Assembly: GCA_025642075.2 (NCBI GenBank)
Contig: JAODUO010000196.1
Location: 71,001-135,000, forward strand
DNA: 64,000 nt
Origin: Ridgeia piscesae
Lineage: Eukaryota > Annelida > Polychaeta > Sabellida > Siboglinidae
Reading direction: 5' to 3'
The notes beneath the pieces are model-generated. The model worked only from the letters and a program-made list of their open reading frames with translations. It was not told the origin of the DNA and ran no database searches. Positions 1-10,866 of this stretch are shown in pieces (position 1 is the stretch's first letter; each line of letters begins with the position of its first letter). The position numbers were made by a program, and so were the translations under genes.

Positions 1-172
1 CAAAATGTATGTTACCAAGATGTCCTATTACCAAAATGTCTGTTACCAAAATGTCCTATTACCGAAACGTCCTGTTACCGAAATGTCCTGTTACCGAAAT
101 GTCCTGTTACCGAAATGTCAGTTACCAAAACGTCCATTACCAATGTGTCATTTACCGAAATGTCTGGATACC
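1..172. repeat. 17-bp minisatellite
   Basis: About ten imperfect copies of a unit like CCGAAATGTCCTGTTAC, with AAAATGT and GAAACGT variants. The array runs off the left edge of the window. The open frames across it (+ strand from 5, - strand to 401) are products of the repeat and I do not call them genes. Confidence 0.85.
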
Positions 173-1009
173 GTTGGAAATATGACCAGTCATTCACATC
201 ATACTGACAGAGCAAACAGTACAGGTGGGGCTGTGGCCTGGCTTCTAAAATTACAAAGCAAGATGTCTGTCTGGTGTCTATGCCAGGGGAAGTAAAAGAT
301 CCCACACAGGGGGTAAATGTGTAACCTGTAGTGGACTCACAAATTCTACAGAAGAACAACTCCTGCGTTAGCCCAAGTTTGGGCTGTTTGGAGGTAATCA
401 CCTAAGAACTAAGGGGATGCTTATCTCCTGCAGTGCTTCCCAGGGACTGTCACAATATAACTTTGTACTACCAGCACTACAGTAAGCAGGAGGGTCAGGA
501 GGTGTGGCTTCTCTGGGGAAATATGACTGAATATTTGGTTAACTGAAATGCTCAACAGTAATAGAAAATTAATAGCTCGATTAATATTACATTTATTAGA
601 TTACTTCTAATATTGCCATTTCTGTCTAATATATTTGCTTGCAACTGTTCATATGAAAAAAAATTAATCATGAGAAGTAATCGTGAGTACGATTATTTTC
701 GTAATGTACTCGAGTGTGAGTACGATTAGTTTGCTTTATACTCGAGTACAAGTATGATTACTCAAAAAGTACTCATACTCGAGTACGAGTACAGAGTACG
801 ATTACTCCATCACTGCCTATGACCAAAGTCATTTGAATATTTATGAACAATCATCTAGCGACAAGGCCCATCAAAAATTAATGCTAAACATATGAAATTG
901 TCAGTCAAATATTTGGTTTTCATACTTCAAACATTTGTTTGCCAACAAATAAAGCCTAGAGGAACTGCATGTAGGGAAAATTCCAAACGTTTGATTTAGC
1001 AGATGTTGT
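173..1009. other. Non-coding stretch with CTCGAGTAC-rich MITE-like segment
   Basis: No coding exon seen. Positions 660-812 carry repeated ACTCGAGTAC and AGTACGATTA motifs in both orientations and end with GATTACTCCATCACTG. This is reminiscent of subterminal repeats of hAT-type non-autonomous elements, but I could not define two ends, so the assignment is inference. Confidence 0.35.
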
Positions 1010-1014
1010 GCTGG

Positions 1015-1218
1015 TGTCATAGAATATGGAGATTATGGATCCCATGGAAAATAGACCCCGGGTTCGTATTCCATTCTCATAGAATATGAACCCCCACATA
1101 AAAAATAGCCCTGTGGTCCATTATTTATAAGGGTCCATATTCTATGTCTCATAGAACATGGATTCCATAGAAAATGTACCAGGATATCTGTTATGGAATA
1201 TGGACCCCCATGATGTTA
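1015..1218. repeat. Inverted/direct repeat cluster (CATAGAATATGGA)
   Basis: The motif TCATAGAATATGGA and its complement TCCATATTCTATG recur about five times in mixed orientation (near 1017, 1078, 1126, 1149 and 1190), each near a CCCCCA or CCATGG segment. This looks like a foldback element or nested short inverted repeats. No gene. Confidence 0.5.
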
Positions 1219-1244
1219 CAAATTGATGGTTACAAAACATTGAC

Positions 1245-1890
1245 AAAGAGCTTGTAGCGGGAGTAGTGTTCATTGATATCCAGAAGACTTTTGACACTGT
1301 GGACAATGACATTATGCTGGCTAAACTAAGGTTTTGGGACTAACTGCACAGAACGTTAAATGGTTCTCAAGTTATCTCACTGGTAGATCTCAATCAGTGT
1401 CATTGGATGGCCACCTGTCTCAGCAGTTGCCAGTCAATGTTGGTGGCTTAGTCTTAGGCCCACTGTTGTTCTTGCTTTACCTAAATGATCTGCTCACATG
1501 CAGTCACTGAATCCTGCAATATAAACATGTTTGTAGACAACACTGAATAAGATTCAGCCACAAAACCAGGGTGTTCAACTCAGTTATAATCCAATGTTAA
1601 CACTTAACAATGATTTATGCAAAGCCAAACAGTATTTTGATGTTAACAAACTTAGTCTTAATGTACAGAAATGTGTATTTATGTTAATTGGCACTCATCA
1701 GTCGATTGCCAAGATGGGTGATGTTAAAATTCATATCAACAATGAACCACTTCAACATGTGTTAATGGCCAACTACCTTGGTATGTACATCCACGCAAAC
1801 CTAAAATGAGACGAACACATTAACATCATGCTCCCTAAGATATCATCCACGACAGGAATACTAAGATCTCCATGTAAAATAAATTAACCA
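1245..1890 (+). mobile_element. LINE reverse transcriptase relic (CR1/jockey-like)
   Basis: Conceptual translation in shifting frames gives reverse-transcriptase blocks in order: VFIDIQKTFDTVDND (catalytic block A, K-x-F-D-T-V-D), then WFSSYLTGRSQSVS, then VLGPLLFLLYLNDL, then LSLNVQKCVFMLIGTHQ and YLGMYIHANLK. The order and spacing match the palm and thumb of CR1/L2/jockey-type LINEs. Several stops and frameshifts lie between the blocks and the endonuclease domain is absent, so it is a 5'-truncated dead copy. The clade is uncertain. Confidence 0.75.
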
Positions 1891-2034
1891 AATTAATGCC
1901 AGATTTGTGAAGCATTACTGTATGTAAGTAACTTTATTTCTTCATCCATATGATACATGATATGATTCATCAAAAGTAATGTAAAACATGTGCAGCTAAT
2001 GTACAAAAATTACACATTTGTTTTTATGTTACAG

Positions 2035-2132
2035 CGTTCACAAAAGGTTTTGCAAGCTTGACCCCAGAGCAGAGGATGACAGGAATGTTAGGTTGCCTGC
2101 TCAAGTTAATAATGGATATACATGAACTTAAG
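2035..2132 (+). CDS. CIB4: CIB4-like exon (VHKRF exon), frameshifted
   Basis: Acceptor TTACAG before 2035, donor GTATGT after 2132. The start reads [10 protein letters not shown], as in other CIBs. The end, MDIHELK, is in the frame that joins the next exon (phase 0), but the two frames differ by one base: the VHKRF frame hits TGA near 2122. The paralogous exon at 14446 is 2 nt longer and open throughout. Either a one-base sequence error or a real lesion lies between about 2075 and 2110. Confidence 0.75.
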
Positions 2133-2350
2133 GTATGTATTGCATAAAATGTTACAAAATGTGTATTGTATGTCCTGTTGTATGTACATTTTAGTATATA
2201 CCTGTAATATACATACTCTGGACAAAGTCATTGTTTTGATATCTACCATTAAATATTACTATTAATTATTATCTACTATTTTTATTCTGTGTTCATTTTA
2301 ATTAGCACTGCTTGTACTGTCCTTGTTTACATGTTATATAACACATAAAT

Positions 2351-2445
<95 letters not shown>

Positions 2446-5400
2446 TTGATGTGTGTGTATATATAGTTTATTTAAATTTTAAATCTTAATAGCTACATGT
2501 CATATTGTAGGATTATAATATACCCAGGCAGGTCTGAATGGTAGTAACTGCCAGTTTTTTGTTGCAGATAAACGCTGTAAATTATGATTATGATTTATTA
2601 TTGCTTGCTGTAGGGAGCAGAGTATAGCAATTTTGGAGCCAGTGAACTCGGATTTCAAAGTTGAGAAAACCCAGGTTCCATTCCTGTTTTGAGAATTGGG
2701 CAGTTTTGTTCATTCTATGTTGCTTGCAAGTATGGGTAGGTGAACAAGTGTTCGTCACACACTCATGTTCAGAATCACTTGCACATTCATGAATAAGCAT
2801 TTGCTAATTAAAATATTGGCTGTGACTCTTTGTATTGTGTTTACGCCACTATTAGTCCTTCAAAAATCCATATACATTCCCGGTATTGTTTCATGATCCC
2901 CTGTGCATAATATAATATCTTGCATCAACAGGTCAACCCATTCAGAGACCGCATCTGCGAAGTGTTTTCGTCTCAACAAGATGGCATGCTGAGCTTTGAG
3001 GACTTCCTTGACATGATGTCAGTCTTCAGTGACAGCTGCCCAAAAAATGTCAAAGTCGAGTACGCATTCAGAATATATGGTGAGTTTGTGGGACTTTACA
3101 CATACTGTTTTCACCATTCACACCCTCATAAGTGTACACCTTTGTGGAGTCCTGAAGCAGAATGTCCAGAAGGAGAGACGGTCAGTTCAGAGAACCAAGG
3201 GTTAAATCCTGTGCTGCTATTTTGAACCTGGAGAAAATTCATTCACACTTACATAATGAAGTTACATTTGTCCAGTTCACTCAGCCATCTAAACAAGTAC
3301 CAGTAGTCCACCGTCTAAACAAGTACCAGTAGTCCACCGTCTAAACAAGTACCAGTAGTCCACCGTCTAAACAAGTACCAGTAGTCCACCGTCTAAACAA
3401 GTACCAGTAGTCCACCGTCTAAACAAGTACCAGTAGTCCACCGTCTAAAAACCAAGTAAAACCCGTAGTCCAAACCGCCTAAACAAGTACCAAATAGTCC
3501 AAAAACCGCCTAAACAAGTACCAGTAGTCCACCGTCTAAACAAGTACCAGTAGTCCACCGTCTAAACAAGTACCAGTAGTCCACCGTCTAAACAAGTACC
3601 AGTAGTCCACCGTCTAAACAAGTACCAGTAGTCCACCGTCTAAACAAGTACCAGTAGTCAACCGTCTAAACAAGTACCAGAAGTCCACCGTCTAAACAAG
3701 TACCAGAAGTCCACCGTCTAAACTAGTACCAGTAGTCCACCGTCTAAACAAGTACCAGTAGTCCAGTACTAACTCATTATAACGCGTCCCACAAAACTCT
3801 GCTTGTTCTACCAAAACAACTACAAGCTGCAGCGATTTACGATTAGTATATTAAAGGGAATAGAAACAAGGCTTAACCTAAAATTAGTTTTCCATGTATA
3901 CATAAAAATTAAGATGACAGGTGGACCTTTTCTACATATTCAGATAATGTTTATCAGGATAGTTTTTGCATCGAAACGAGCCATCAGTCATCACAGGGAA
4001 CAAGCATTATTTAACTTACGGCACCACATGAATTGAAGCAAAAGGTTTTATGGAGTGACTCTGTGACTGAGTGTCGGATTTGCCACCGTCTTTGGCTCGT
4101 TTTATAAGTAATATTGTATCGATTGTAGCCCATGGAAGATAATACAGGCAAGGACACATACATTACAAACATTTAACTTAAGACAGAACTGTTATATATA
4201 TCAGTAGCATGCCAATGCATGAAGAGGAGTTGTACATTTAATGTAACAAGTTAAAGTCGGTACCCGAATCCCACTGGTCTGCATAGCTCAGTTGGTAAAA
4301 GCGTTTGTTTTTTGTATTCGCTTTTACAATCCATTCCTTCGAAAAACCATATACAGGATACCGGTTCGAACCTGACACAAAACCATTTATCTTTTTTACA
4401 CTCTTGTTTATGCTTTTACTAAAAATAATAATTATATACCGAATCATTTTAAGTAAATAAATGATGTGATGCTTGTGTTTTTATTGTTGTAGTAATTATT
4501 TATTCACGACGAAGATGAAAATATGGTAATTGTATAATTATAATTAACAATGATGATATATTTCTAAATTTTAATTATTGTTACTACACTTAAAAACTAA
4601 TTTTTATTTATCTTGATAAATGAAATTTAGATAGAATATGTATCGTCATTATATACAATTAGCATATTTTTATTTTCCTCATGAATAAATCATTACTACA
4701 AAAATAAAACAAATACATGCAGTTGTCTACATCATTGCTTGTTGATTCCATTTACAATTATATTTTGTGACCACAAAAAATGATATAAAAACAATGGTTT
4801 CGTATGGGGCTTCGAACCAGTGTTTTTTCCGATTGTAAAAGTGAACACACCTAACAAACACGTCTACCAGTTGAGCCACGGTAACAATCAGGATTCTACT
4901 CCCATATTTCAAGAGTTAAGTTAAATATACAACTCTTCCTTCACACATCGGCATACTAATGATTATTTATAGTTTATACACGTTTATTTATTGCGATAAA
5001 TACATAATATCTGTTTGTGATGTATTTGACCTGAAATGGATCATGGCACGGAGGCTGGAATCGATAGAATAATAACTTTGAAAACTGAACCGAAGACTGC
5101 AGTGATCTCGAAGCTCAGACACTGAGACAGGCTTCCGCAAAACAACTGGCCTCAATTTATTTTTACAAAATGTTATTCGTAAGTAATCCTAAGATAAATG
5201 TGTGTTCCCTATGATGACCAGTGTTTGTGGTACATCGGAATATTGCACAATAATATAATTAATTTTGACCTATAATTACCTGACCTTTAATGTATCTGAA
5301 TTCCAAGTCACTGAAGCAAGTGATGCATGTGTTAATGTTTCTTATCTAAATATTTTGTATCTGCCATTCCACTGGTGACATTGCAGACTTTGACAATAAT

Positions 5401-8400
5401 GATATGATCGGCAAAACGGACTTGGAGGAAGTTATCAATCGTCTGACAGGGTCCAACTCTCAGTTGCCAGATGCTCAGCACTTGTTAAAACCAGACGAAA
5501 TGGAGAAGCTGATTTCCAACGTAAGTGCCAAGTTAACTCTTGACCTTGTTGCTGATTGGTTAATGCTAAGGTTTTGCATTGCATTGTGGTTTGTTAATGT
5601 TTCTGTGAAATTGTTAGTTATTTAACATGGTACTAATTGATATAATAATGGTACTGGATATGCAGGTGTTGCAGTATCTCAGGTATTGCAATACCTCAGG
5701 GAGTCTGACACCCCTGCCATGCAAAGTTGTAAACCATTGCCTTGTGGTACAGGTTCTTGACAGAACCAAAGGCTAAGGGAGCAAACCCTAACCAGAAAAC
5801 CATGTCACTGTGGCAGCATCAAGGACCGTTGATGTATGGAACTCCCAACGTCTCTCGACCAGCCACTGCAGGGACAAATAGTTTGCGCCTGTCTTGACAT
5901 GTTCTTGCCGGTGTGAGACCGCTATTTGTTCCCCGAGAGAGTGTCGCTAGTAACTTGCAAAAGCCAGCGGCACTTCAACACTTTTTGCTGGCAGCTTCCA
6001 TGAAATGTACAACTGCACGAAACTCCATACTGGATCGGCCGTCGCCCGGGTTAGCAAGGACCGCGCTGCTCGACCCCATCTTCCGTCGACACTGGAAAAT
6101 CAGCTAGGGAGAAGAAGACAAAGAAGACAACTACTGACAATTGGACAATGGAACGTCAGGACTCTCCTCGACCGAGAAGGAGCTAACCGACCAGAAAGAC
6201 GTACGGCACTAGTAGCAATGGAACTCACCAAATACAACATCGACATTGCCGCCCTATGTGAAACAAGGTTCTCAGAGTCTGGTAGTCTCAACGACTTGGA
6301 ATACTCTTTCTTCTGGAGTGGCAAACCCAAAGGAGAAAGAAGGGAGGCCGGAGTGGGCTTTGCTATCAAAAAGGATATCGTCACAAAGCTGACAGAAATG
6401 CCACGGCCAGTAAGTGACAGAATCATGACGATGAGACTACCTCTGAGCAAGGACAACTTTCATACAATTATCAGCGTGTACGCTCCAACAATGACAAACC
6501 CAGATGAAAACTAACAGGCATTCTACAACCAGCTGGCAAGTGTGCTCAGTGGCATCCCTTGTACAGATAAGCTACTGCTAATAGGAGACTTCAATGCGAG
6601 GATAGGAAGAGAAAATGACAACTGGCCCTTGGTCATGGCAAACATGGGTTTGGGAAATGCAACTCCTATGGCGAGCTTCTGCTGGCTCTGTGCTCTGAGT
6701 TCGAACTGATAGTGACGAGCACCATGTTCAAGCAGCAGGATGAACACAAGACCACCTGGATGCATCCTCGTTCCAGACACTGTCATATGATCGACTTCAT
6801 CATCACGAGGTGTCGGGATAAGATGGACATCCACAGTACCCAAGCCATGCATGGAGCTAACTGCTGGACCGATCACCAGATGCTGAGGTCAGAAGTGGCT
6901 TTCAGAATACGACAAAAGCACAACAGACAAGGGACAAGTAAGCCGACCAAGCTCAACACTGCAAAACTAAGTACCACCAGCCATAGGGAGAGTTTTGAGC
7001 AGGAGATGGACAGTGGGAGGAGAAGGAAACCTCAACACCAGACGAGGAATGGGCAGCTCTGCAGCAGGTCGTGTACAACACAGCCAAGACATATCTTGGC
7101 AAGCCAGACAGAAAACACCAGGACTGGTTCGACCCCAACGACCAGGAGCTACATACTTTTATGAGCAGAAGAGACCAAGCCCACCAGAGAGTGTTGCAAA
7201 CCAGGAGCACTAGATCCACCACTGCAGCATATAAAGATGACTGCAGACTGCTACAAAAACACACCCGTGCACTGAAGTCAGACTGGTGGGAAAGGAAGGC
7301 AGTGGAGCTGCAGAGAGCTGCTGACAGTAACAACATGAAGGGCTTCTACAATGGACTGAAGGAAGTATGGAGACCCCAAAAGAAGGGACCTGTTCAACTG
7401 AAATCAACAAATGGAATGGAGACCTTCTCTGACAGCAAGAGAGTTGTGGCAAGATGGAGTGAACACTTCCAGAAGCTATTCAACGTCCCTGGCGACATAG
7501 GCCACGAAGCTCTGGACAACATCCCGCAGCGCATTACCAAGACAGGCCTCGATGAGATTCCAACGATGGATGAGATGGCTAGAGCAATCGCCGGCCTGAA
7601 AGATGGCAAAGCACCTGGGGGAGATGGAATTCCTGCAGAAGTATGGAAGCACGGAGGAGACAATCTGTTCAGCAGACTGCACCAATTAATCACCAATGCC
7701 TGGGAGGTGGGTTCTGTACCACAAGCATTGAAGGATGCCAGCATTGTAACCATCTACAAGAAAGGTGACCGAACAGACTGTGGGAACTATAGAGGAATCT
7801 CTCTTCTTTCCATAGCAGGCACGATCTTCGCCAGGATCCTCCTCAACAGACTATCTACCCACATAACACTAGAGGTAGTTCCGGAGACACAATGTGGTTT
7901 CAGAAGTAACCGGGGCACCGTGGATATGATATTCTGTCTCCGACAACTGCAAGAAAAGTGCATTGTTGACTTCAGTAAGGCGTTCGATACAGTTGGGAGG
8001 ACCGGGCTATGGCAGCTACTGAGGAAGTATGGCTGCCCAGAGAAGTTCACAACAATGATCGAGGCACTACATACCGGAATGATGGTGAATGTTAGTGTAG
8101 GAAGGGAAGTCTCGGAATCGTTCAGTGTCACAAATGGGGTCAAGCAAGGTTGTGTATTTCCCCCACGCTCTCCTCCATCTTCCTATCAGCAATGCTCGAC
8201 GAGGCTTTCCGAGACATGGGGGATGGCGTCTACATACAGTCCAGACAGAGCGCTGACTTATTCAATGTCGCACACTTCAGAGCGAAGACCAAGACTACTC
8301 AGATACTGATGAGAGAGCTAGCATTCGCAGATGACAGTGCACTGGTTGCACACTCTGCCGAAGAGATGCAGAAAATAGTGGATGCTTTCTCCAATGCATC

Positions 8401-9690
8401 AAAGAAGTTCGGCCTGAAGATTGACATCAAGAAGACCTAGGTGCTGTACCAACCCAACTCTACAAGAACCCGAGAGGAGGATATCATGGTTGATGGAAAC
8501 AAACTGAACTCTGTTCTGGAATTCACCTACCTCGGAAGCACTATATCAAGTAATGGATGCATAGACGATGAAATACAGAGGAGGATGGCCAAGGCTAGTG
8601 CATGTTTCGGCTGACTACGCCAGAGACTCTGGAACAACCACCATCTGTCCATGCGGGTTAAAGGCAAGATCTACCGTGGAATTGTGCTGTCCACCCTCCT
8701 ATATGGAGCCGAGGCCTGGACAGTGTACAGACGACAGGTGAAAAAGCTGCATGCCTTCATGATGCGACATTTGTGTTCGATCATGAGGATAACTTGGATG
8801 GACAAAGTGACAAACAAGGAAATACTTGTATACTTGACAGGGCTGCCATCTATGGAAGATCTTCTGATCAGAAAGAATCTCCGGTGGACTGGACACCTCA
8901 TGAGGATGTCACCAGACAGGCTACCAAAACAGGTTTTATACTCTCAACTGTCTTCTGGTCACAGAAAGAGGGGGCGCCCTCGTCTCCGGTTCAAGGATAC
9001 CATCAAGAGAAACCTGAAGCTGAGAGACATAAAGATTGACTCATGGACATCACTCTCACAGCAGAGAGATAAATGGAGAGCAATTGTCAAGTGATGGAAG
9101 CAGTCTTTGTCGCTTCGTAACCGACAGCATGATGATGATGACTAATTGATGCTTATTTATTTTTACTATTTACTTTTGTGGTGATCAAGGAGAGAAAGAT
9201 TGGCTGCCACCCCGATAACAATCCTGATACAAAATGTTGTTTCCCTGTGTAGATATTGCAAGAGGCTGATCTTGATCAAGACAAGGCCCTGTCATATGCA
9301 GAGTTTGAGCACGTCATATCAAAGGCTCCTGATTTTGTGAAGTATGTATTATTAGAAAGCGTAAAGTTATCAGGTGTAATTATAACATTTAACCATGCTT
9401 GTTATGTTTTGGATTTTAAACGATGTATAGAATTTTTCTGCTGTCTTGTTTTTATTATTTATTTATGTAACAATATTATTCCCTATTGTCAAAACATCTT
9501 TTCCATGAGTACCTATACTTTTAGACAACCAATTGTCCTTTTTGCCGTACTTGTCTGTTTTTTCTTTCACAAACTAATCCTGATTGTTCCTCTGGTGGTG
9601 TATGTAGGACTTTGTATTTTTTTCTTCTTTTGGTATCTGACAACTCATTTGGGCATTGTCTTTTGCAGTTCTTTCAGAATTCGATTGTAA
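2035..9690 (+). CDS. CIB4: CIB4-like calcium and integrin-binding family protein (5' exon not seen)
   Basis: Five exons join in phase: 2035-2132, 2932-3079, 5387-5520, 9253-9341 and 9669-9690. CIB proteins are EF-hand calcium/magnesium sensors. Vertebrate paralogues bind integrin tails or act in hair-cell transduction; CIB4 itself is poorly characterised, with a reported sperm role. Visible: VHKRF then [37 protein letters not shown] (EF3 loop with Asp at position 12, as usual in CIBs), [19 protein letters not shown] (canonical EF4, Glu at position 12) and the C-terminus [19 protein letters not shown], FEHxxxKxPDF and NSFRI favour CIB4 over CIB1-3. The N-terminal exon (normally starting MG) was not found and may lie left of the window. 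The first visible exon needs a frameshift to read through. A LINE occupies intron 5521-9252. Confidence 0.85.
2133..2931. other. CIB4 intron with (TA)n and SINE-like remnant
   Basis: Holds a (TA)n microsatellite (about 2357-2443) and, at about 2606-2760, a tRNA-type SINE-like segment with an A-box-like AGTATAGCAATTTTGG and a B-box-like GGTTCCATTCC (2674-2684). A similar segment occurs at 14594. Confidence 0.55.
2932..3079 (+). CDS. CIB4: CIB4-like exon (NPFRDRIC to FRIY)
   Basis: 148 nt, phase 0 in and phase 1 out. Acceptor CATCAACAG, donor G|GTGAGT. It encodes the degenerate EF1/EF2 half: [31 protein letters not shown] and VEYAFRIY, whose last codon is completed by the exon at 5387 to give the EF3 aspartate. 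Confidence 0.9.
3288..3768. repeat. 26-bp minisatellite (CCGTCTAAACAAGTACCAGTAGTCCA)
   Basis: About 18 tandem copies in the CIB4 intron. Most are near identical; copies between about 3445 and 3515 carry several extra A residues. It shares no sequence with the neighbouring exon ends. Confidence 0.9.
4279..4380 (+). mobile_element. tRNA-derived SINE-like element
   Basis: A-box TAGCTCAGTTGG at 4284-4295 and B-box GGTTCGAACCT at 4363-4373, spaced more widely than in a tRNA gene. No cloverleaf could be drawn. It shares GTTTGTT and CTTTTACAATC with a reverse-oriented element at 4808-4880, which points to a common SINE family rather than a functional tRNA gene. Confidence 0.55.
4806..4885 (-). mobile_element. 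tRNA-derived SINE-like element, opposite orientation
   Basis: On the minus strand: A-box TGGCTCAACTGG (4867-4878) and B-box GGTTCGAAGCC (4808-4818), about 48 bp apart, with the shared internal CTTTTACAATC. Same family as 4279-4380 but inverted and diverged. Confidence 0.55.
5387..5520 (+). CDS. CIB4: CIB4-like exon (EF-hand 3)
   Basis: 134 nt, acceptor ATTGCAG, donor GTAAGT. It completes the loop [12 protein letters not shown] and continues [12 protein letters not shown] to [10 protein letters not shown]. Phase 1 in, phase 0 out. Confidence 0.9.
5690..9145 (+). mobile_element. Near full-length non-LTR retrotransposon (LINE), inactive
   Basis: An endonuclease-like region (about 6110-6900) gives [47 protein letters not shown] and [13 protein letters not shown]. 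The reverse transcriptase (about 7560-8440) gives [68 protein letters not shown] and the catalytic [13 protein letters not shown]. The C-terminal part gives [14 protein letters not shown] and [18 protein letters not shown]. The tail ends in an ATGATGATGATGAC simple repeat near 9135. An in-frame stop follows PDEN near 6511, frameshifts lie near 6640 and 8150, and a stop near 8438. About ten residues seem missing just before VDFSKAF. Inserted in the sense direction in a CIB4 intron. I could not fix the clade (RTE- or I/Nimb-like). Confidence 0.9.
9253..9341 (+). CDS. CIB4: CIB4-like exon (EF-hand 4)
   Basis: 89 nt after acceptor TGTGTAG; donor GTATGT. Encodes [18 protein letters not shown] and ends in PDFV plus two bases. 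The loop [12 protein letters not shown] has all canonical ligands. Confidence 0.9.
9669..9690 (+). CDS. CIB4: CIB4-like terminal coding exon
   Basis: A 22-nt final coding segment after TTTTGCAG. It completes Asn and reads SFRIRL then TAA. The tiny exon is supported by the same structure at 20545-20566 in the second copy and by the family C-terminus NSFRI. Confidence 0.85.
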
Positions 9691-10866
9691 CGACATGTTA
9701 CTACGTCTGCTGTTTGGTCTCTGATGGTTCACATCGAATGAAGGTCTCTGAAGTGCAGTATGGACTAATGCAAGAAAACACCTATCACTAAGTTTTGTTC
9801 TTGTAGAAGCGTGGATGGCACTGCCTATAACATACATAACCTTTCTCATATGTCATCGATGCATTAACTAAGAACATTTAGTGAAAACATTCAGCATGTC
9901 TGTGATGTTTGAAACTCCAGAGTTGACTTTATTTATACAGAGGAGTTAAGGACTGTCATCAGGCAAGATGCGGTATGTATGTGGGCCTGTTTTGCATGTT
10001 AATTTAAAGTGAGTTTTACATAAAGATAACAGATTATCTCCTATGCATTCCATGGTTGGTTTACAAATGTGATGTGAATTGTTCATGTGTCTCATGTTAA
10101 TAGTTTTTCATTATTGTGTCTTGTAGATGTTGTCATATTTCTTATGTATTCACCAAAGACATTGCAAACAGAATTTACAAATTACACTTGTATATTACTA
10201 ATTTAGTCTATATTTTGTAAAAGAAAGTATATCTTCTTTATTGTTAGGTGATATGATGTCTGTCATATGTAGCTGTTTGTGCTAGTAGTGTTTGTATTTC
10301 TACAAGGAATGTAATATTAATTATTATTTCCTAAAAGTTAGTTAAGCCTGTGTGTAATACTGTTGTTTTAAAAACCTTTTCCCGTGTTATGTGTCTATTG
10401 TGTGCTACTGGCATGTGTATGAATGTTCGGTTTATCTGTCACTTGCAAACTTAGCATCAGAATTGTAAAATTATCATAATCATGTTGTAGTCATTGTGGA
10501 TATGTATTTTTGTAAGTTTTGCTTATTGTTTGGATGATTTCAAATTACGTATTTTTAACAGTTCTTGCCTATGGTAAAAAGTTGGTGGACATGACATATT
10601 CTTACAAAAATACAATTTTGGCATCCAAAAAATGGAAAAACCAACATGTAAATATAATTTGTATTAGATATGTATTACAACTGAAATATAGAATGTTTAT
10701 TTTAGACATGCTGATTTACCACTTTCTATGCATTGTGTATTCTACATTTTGATCAACTGTGATAATCTATAATATGATCAATACCCATCTATACTAGTTG
10801 TACAGTAATGATTATGTGATAGAATCTTGGTGTTGGGAAAATAAAGATGGTTGAAAACCTGCATTG
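9691..10866 (+). other. Likely CIB4 3' UTR with poly(A) signal
   Basis: AT-rich and free of convincing coding. AATAAA at 10840-10845 followed by a GT-rich stretch is a plausible polyadenylation site. The first 100 bases align loosely with the sequence after the second CIB4 copy (20567 on). The 3' end itself is inference. Confidence 0.45.

Noticed and set aside
4279..4380. Functional tRNA gene
   Set aside because: A- and B-boxes are present, but no acceptor stem or cloverleaf could be formed and the boxes are too far apart; a second inverted relative suggests a SINE.
7071..8309. Longest open frame (412 codons) as a host gene
   Set aside because: It is the reverse-transcriptase region of the LINE inserted in the CIB4 intron, with frameshifts on both sides.
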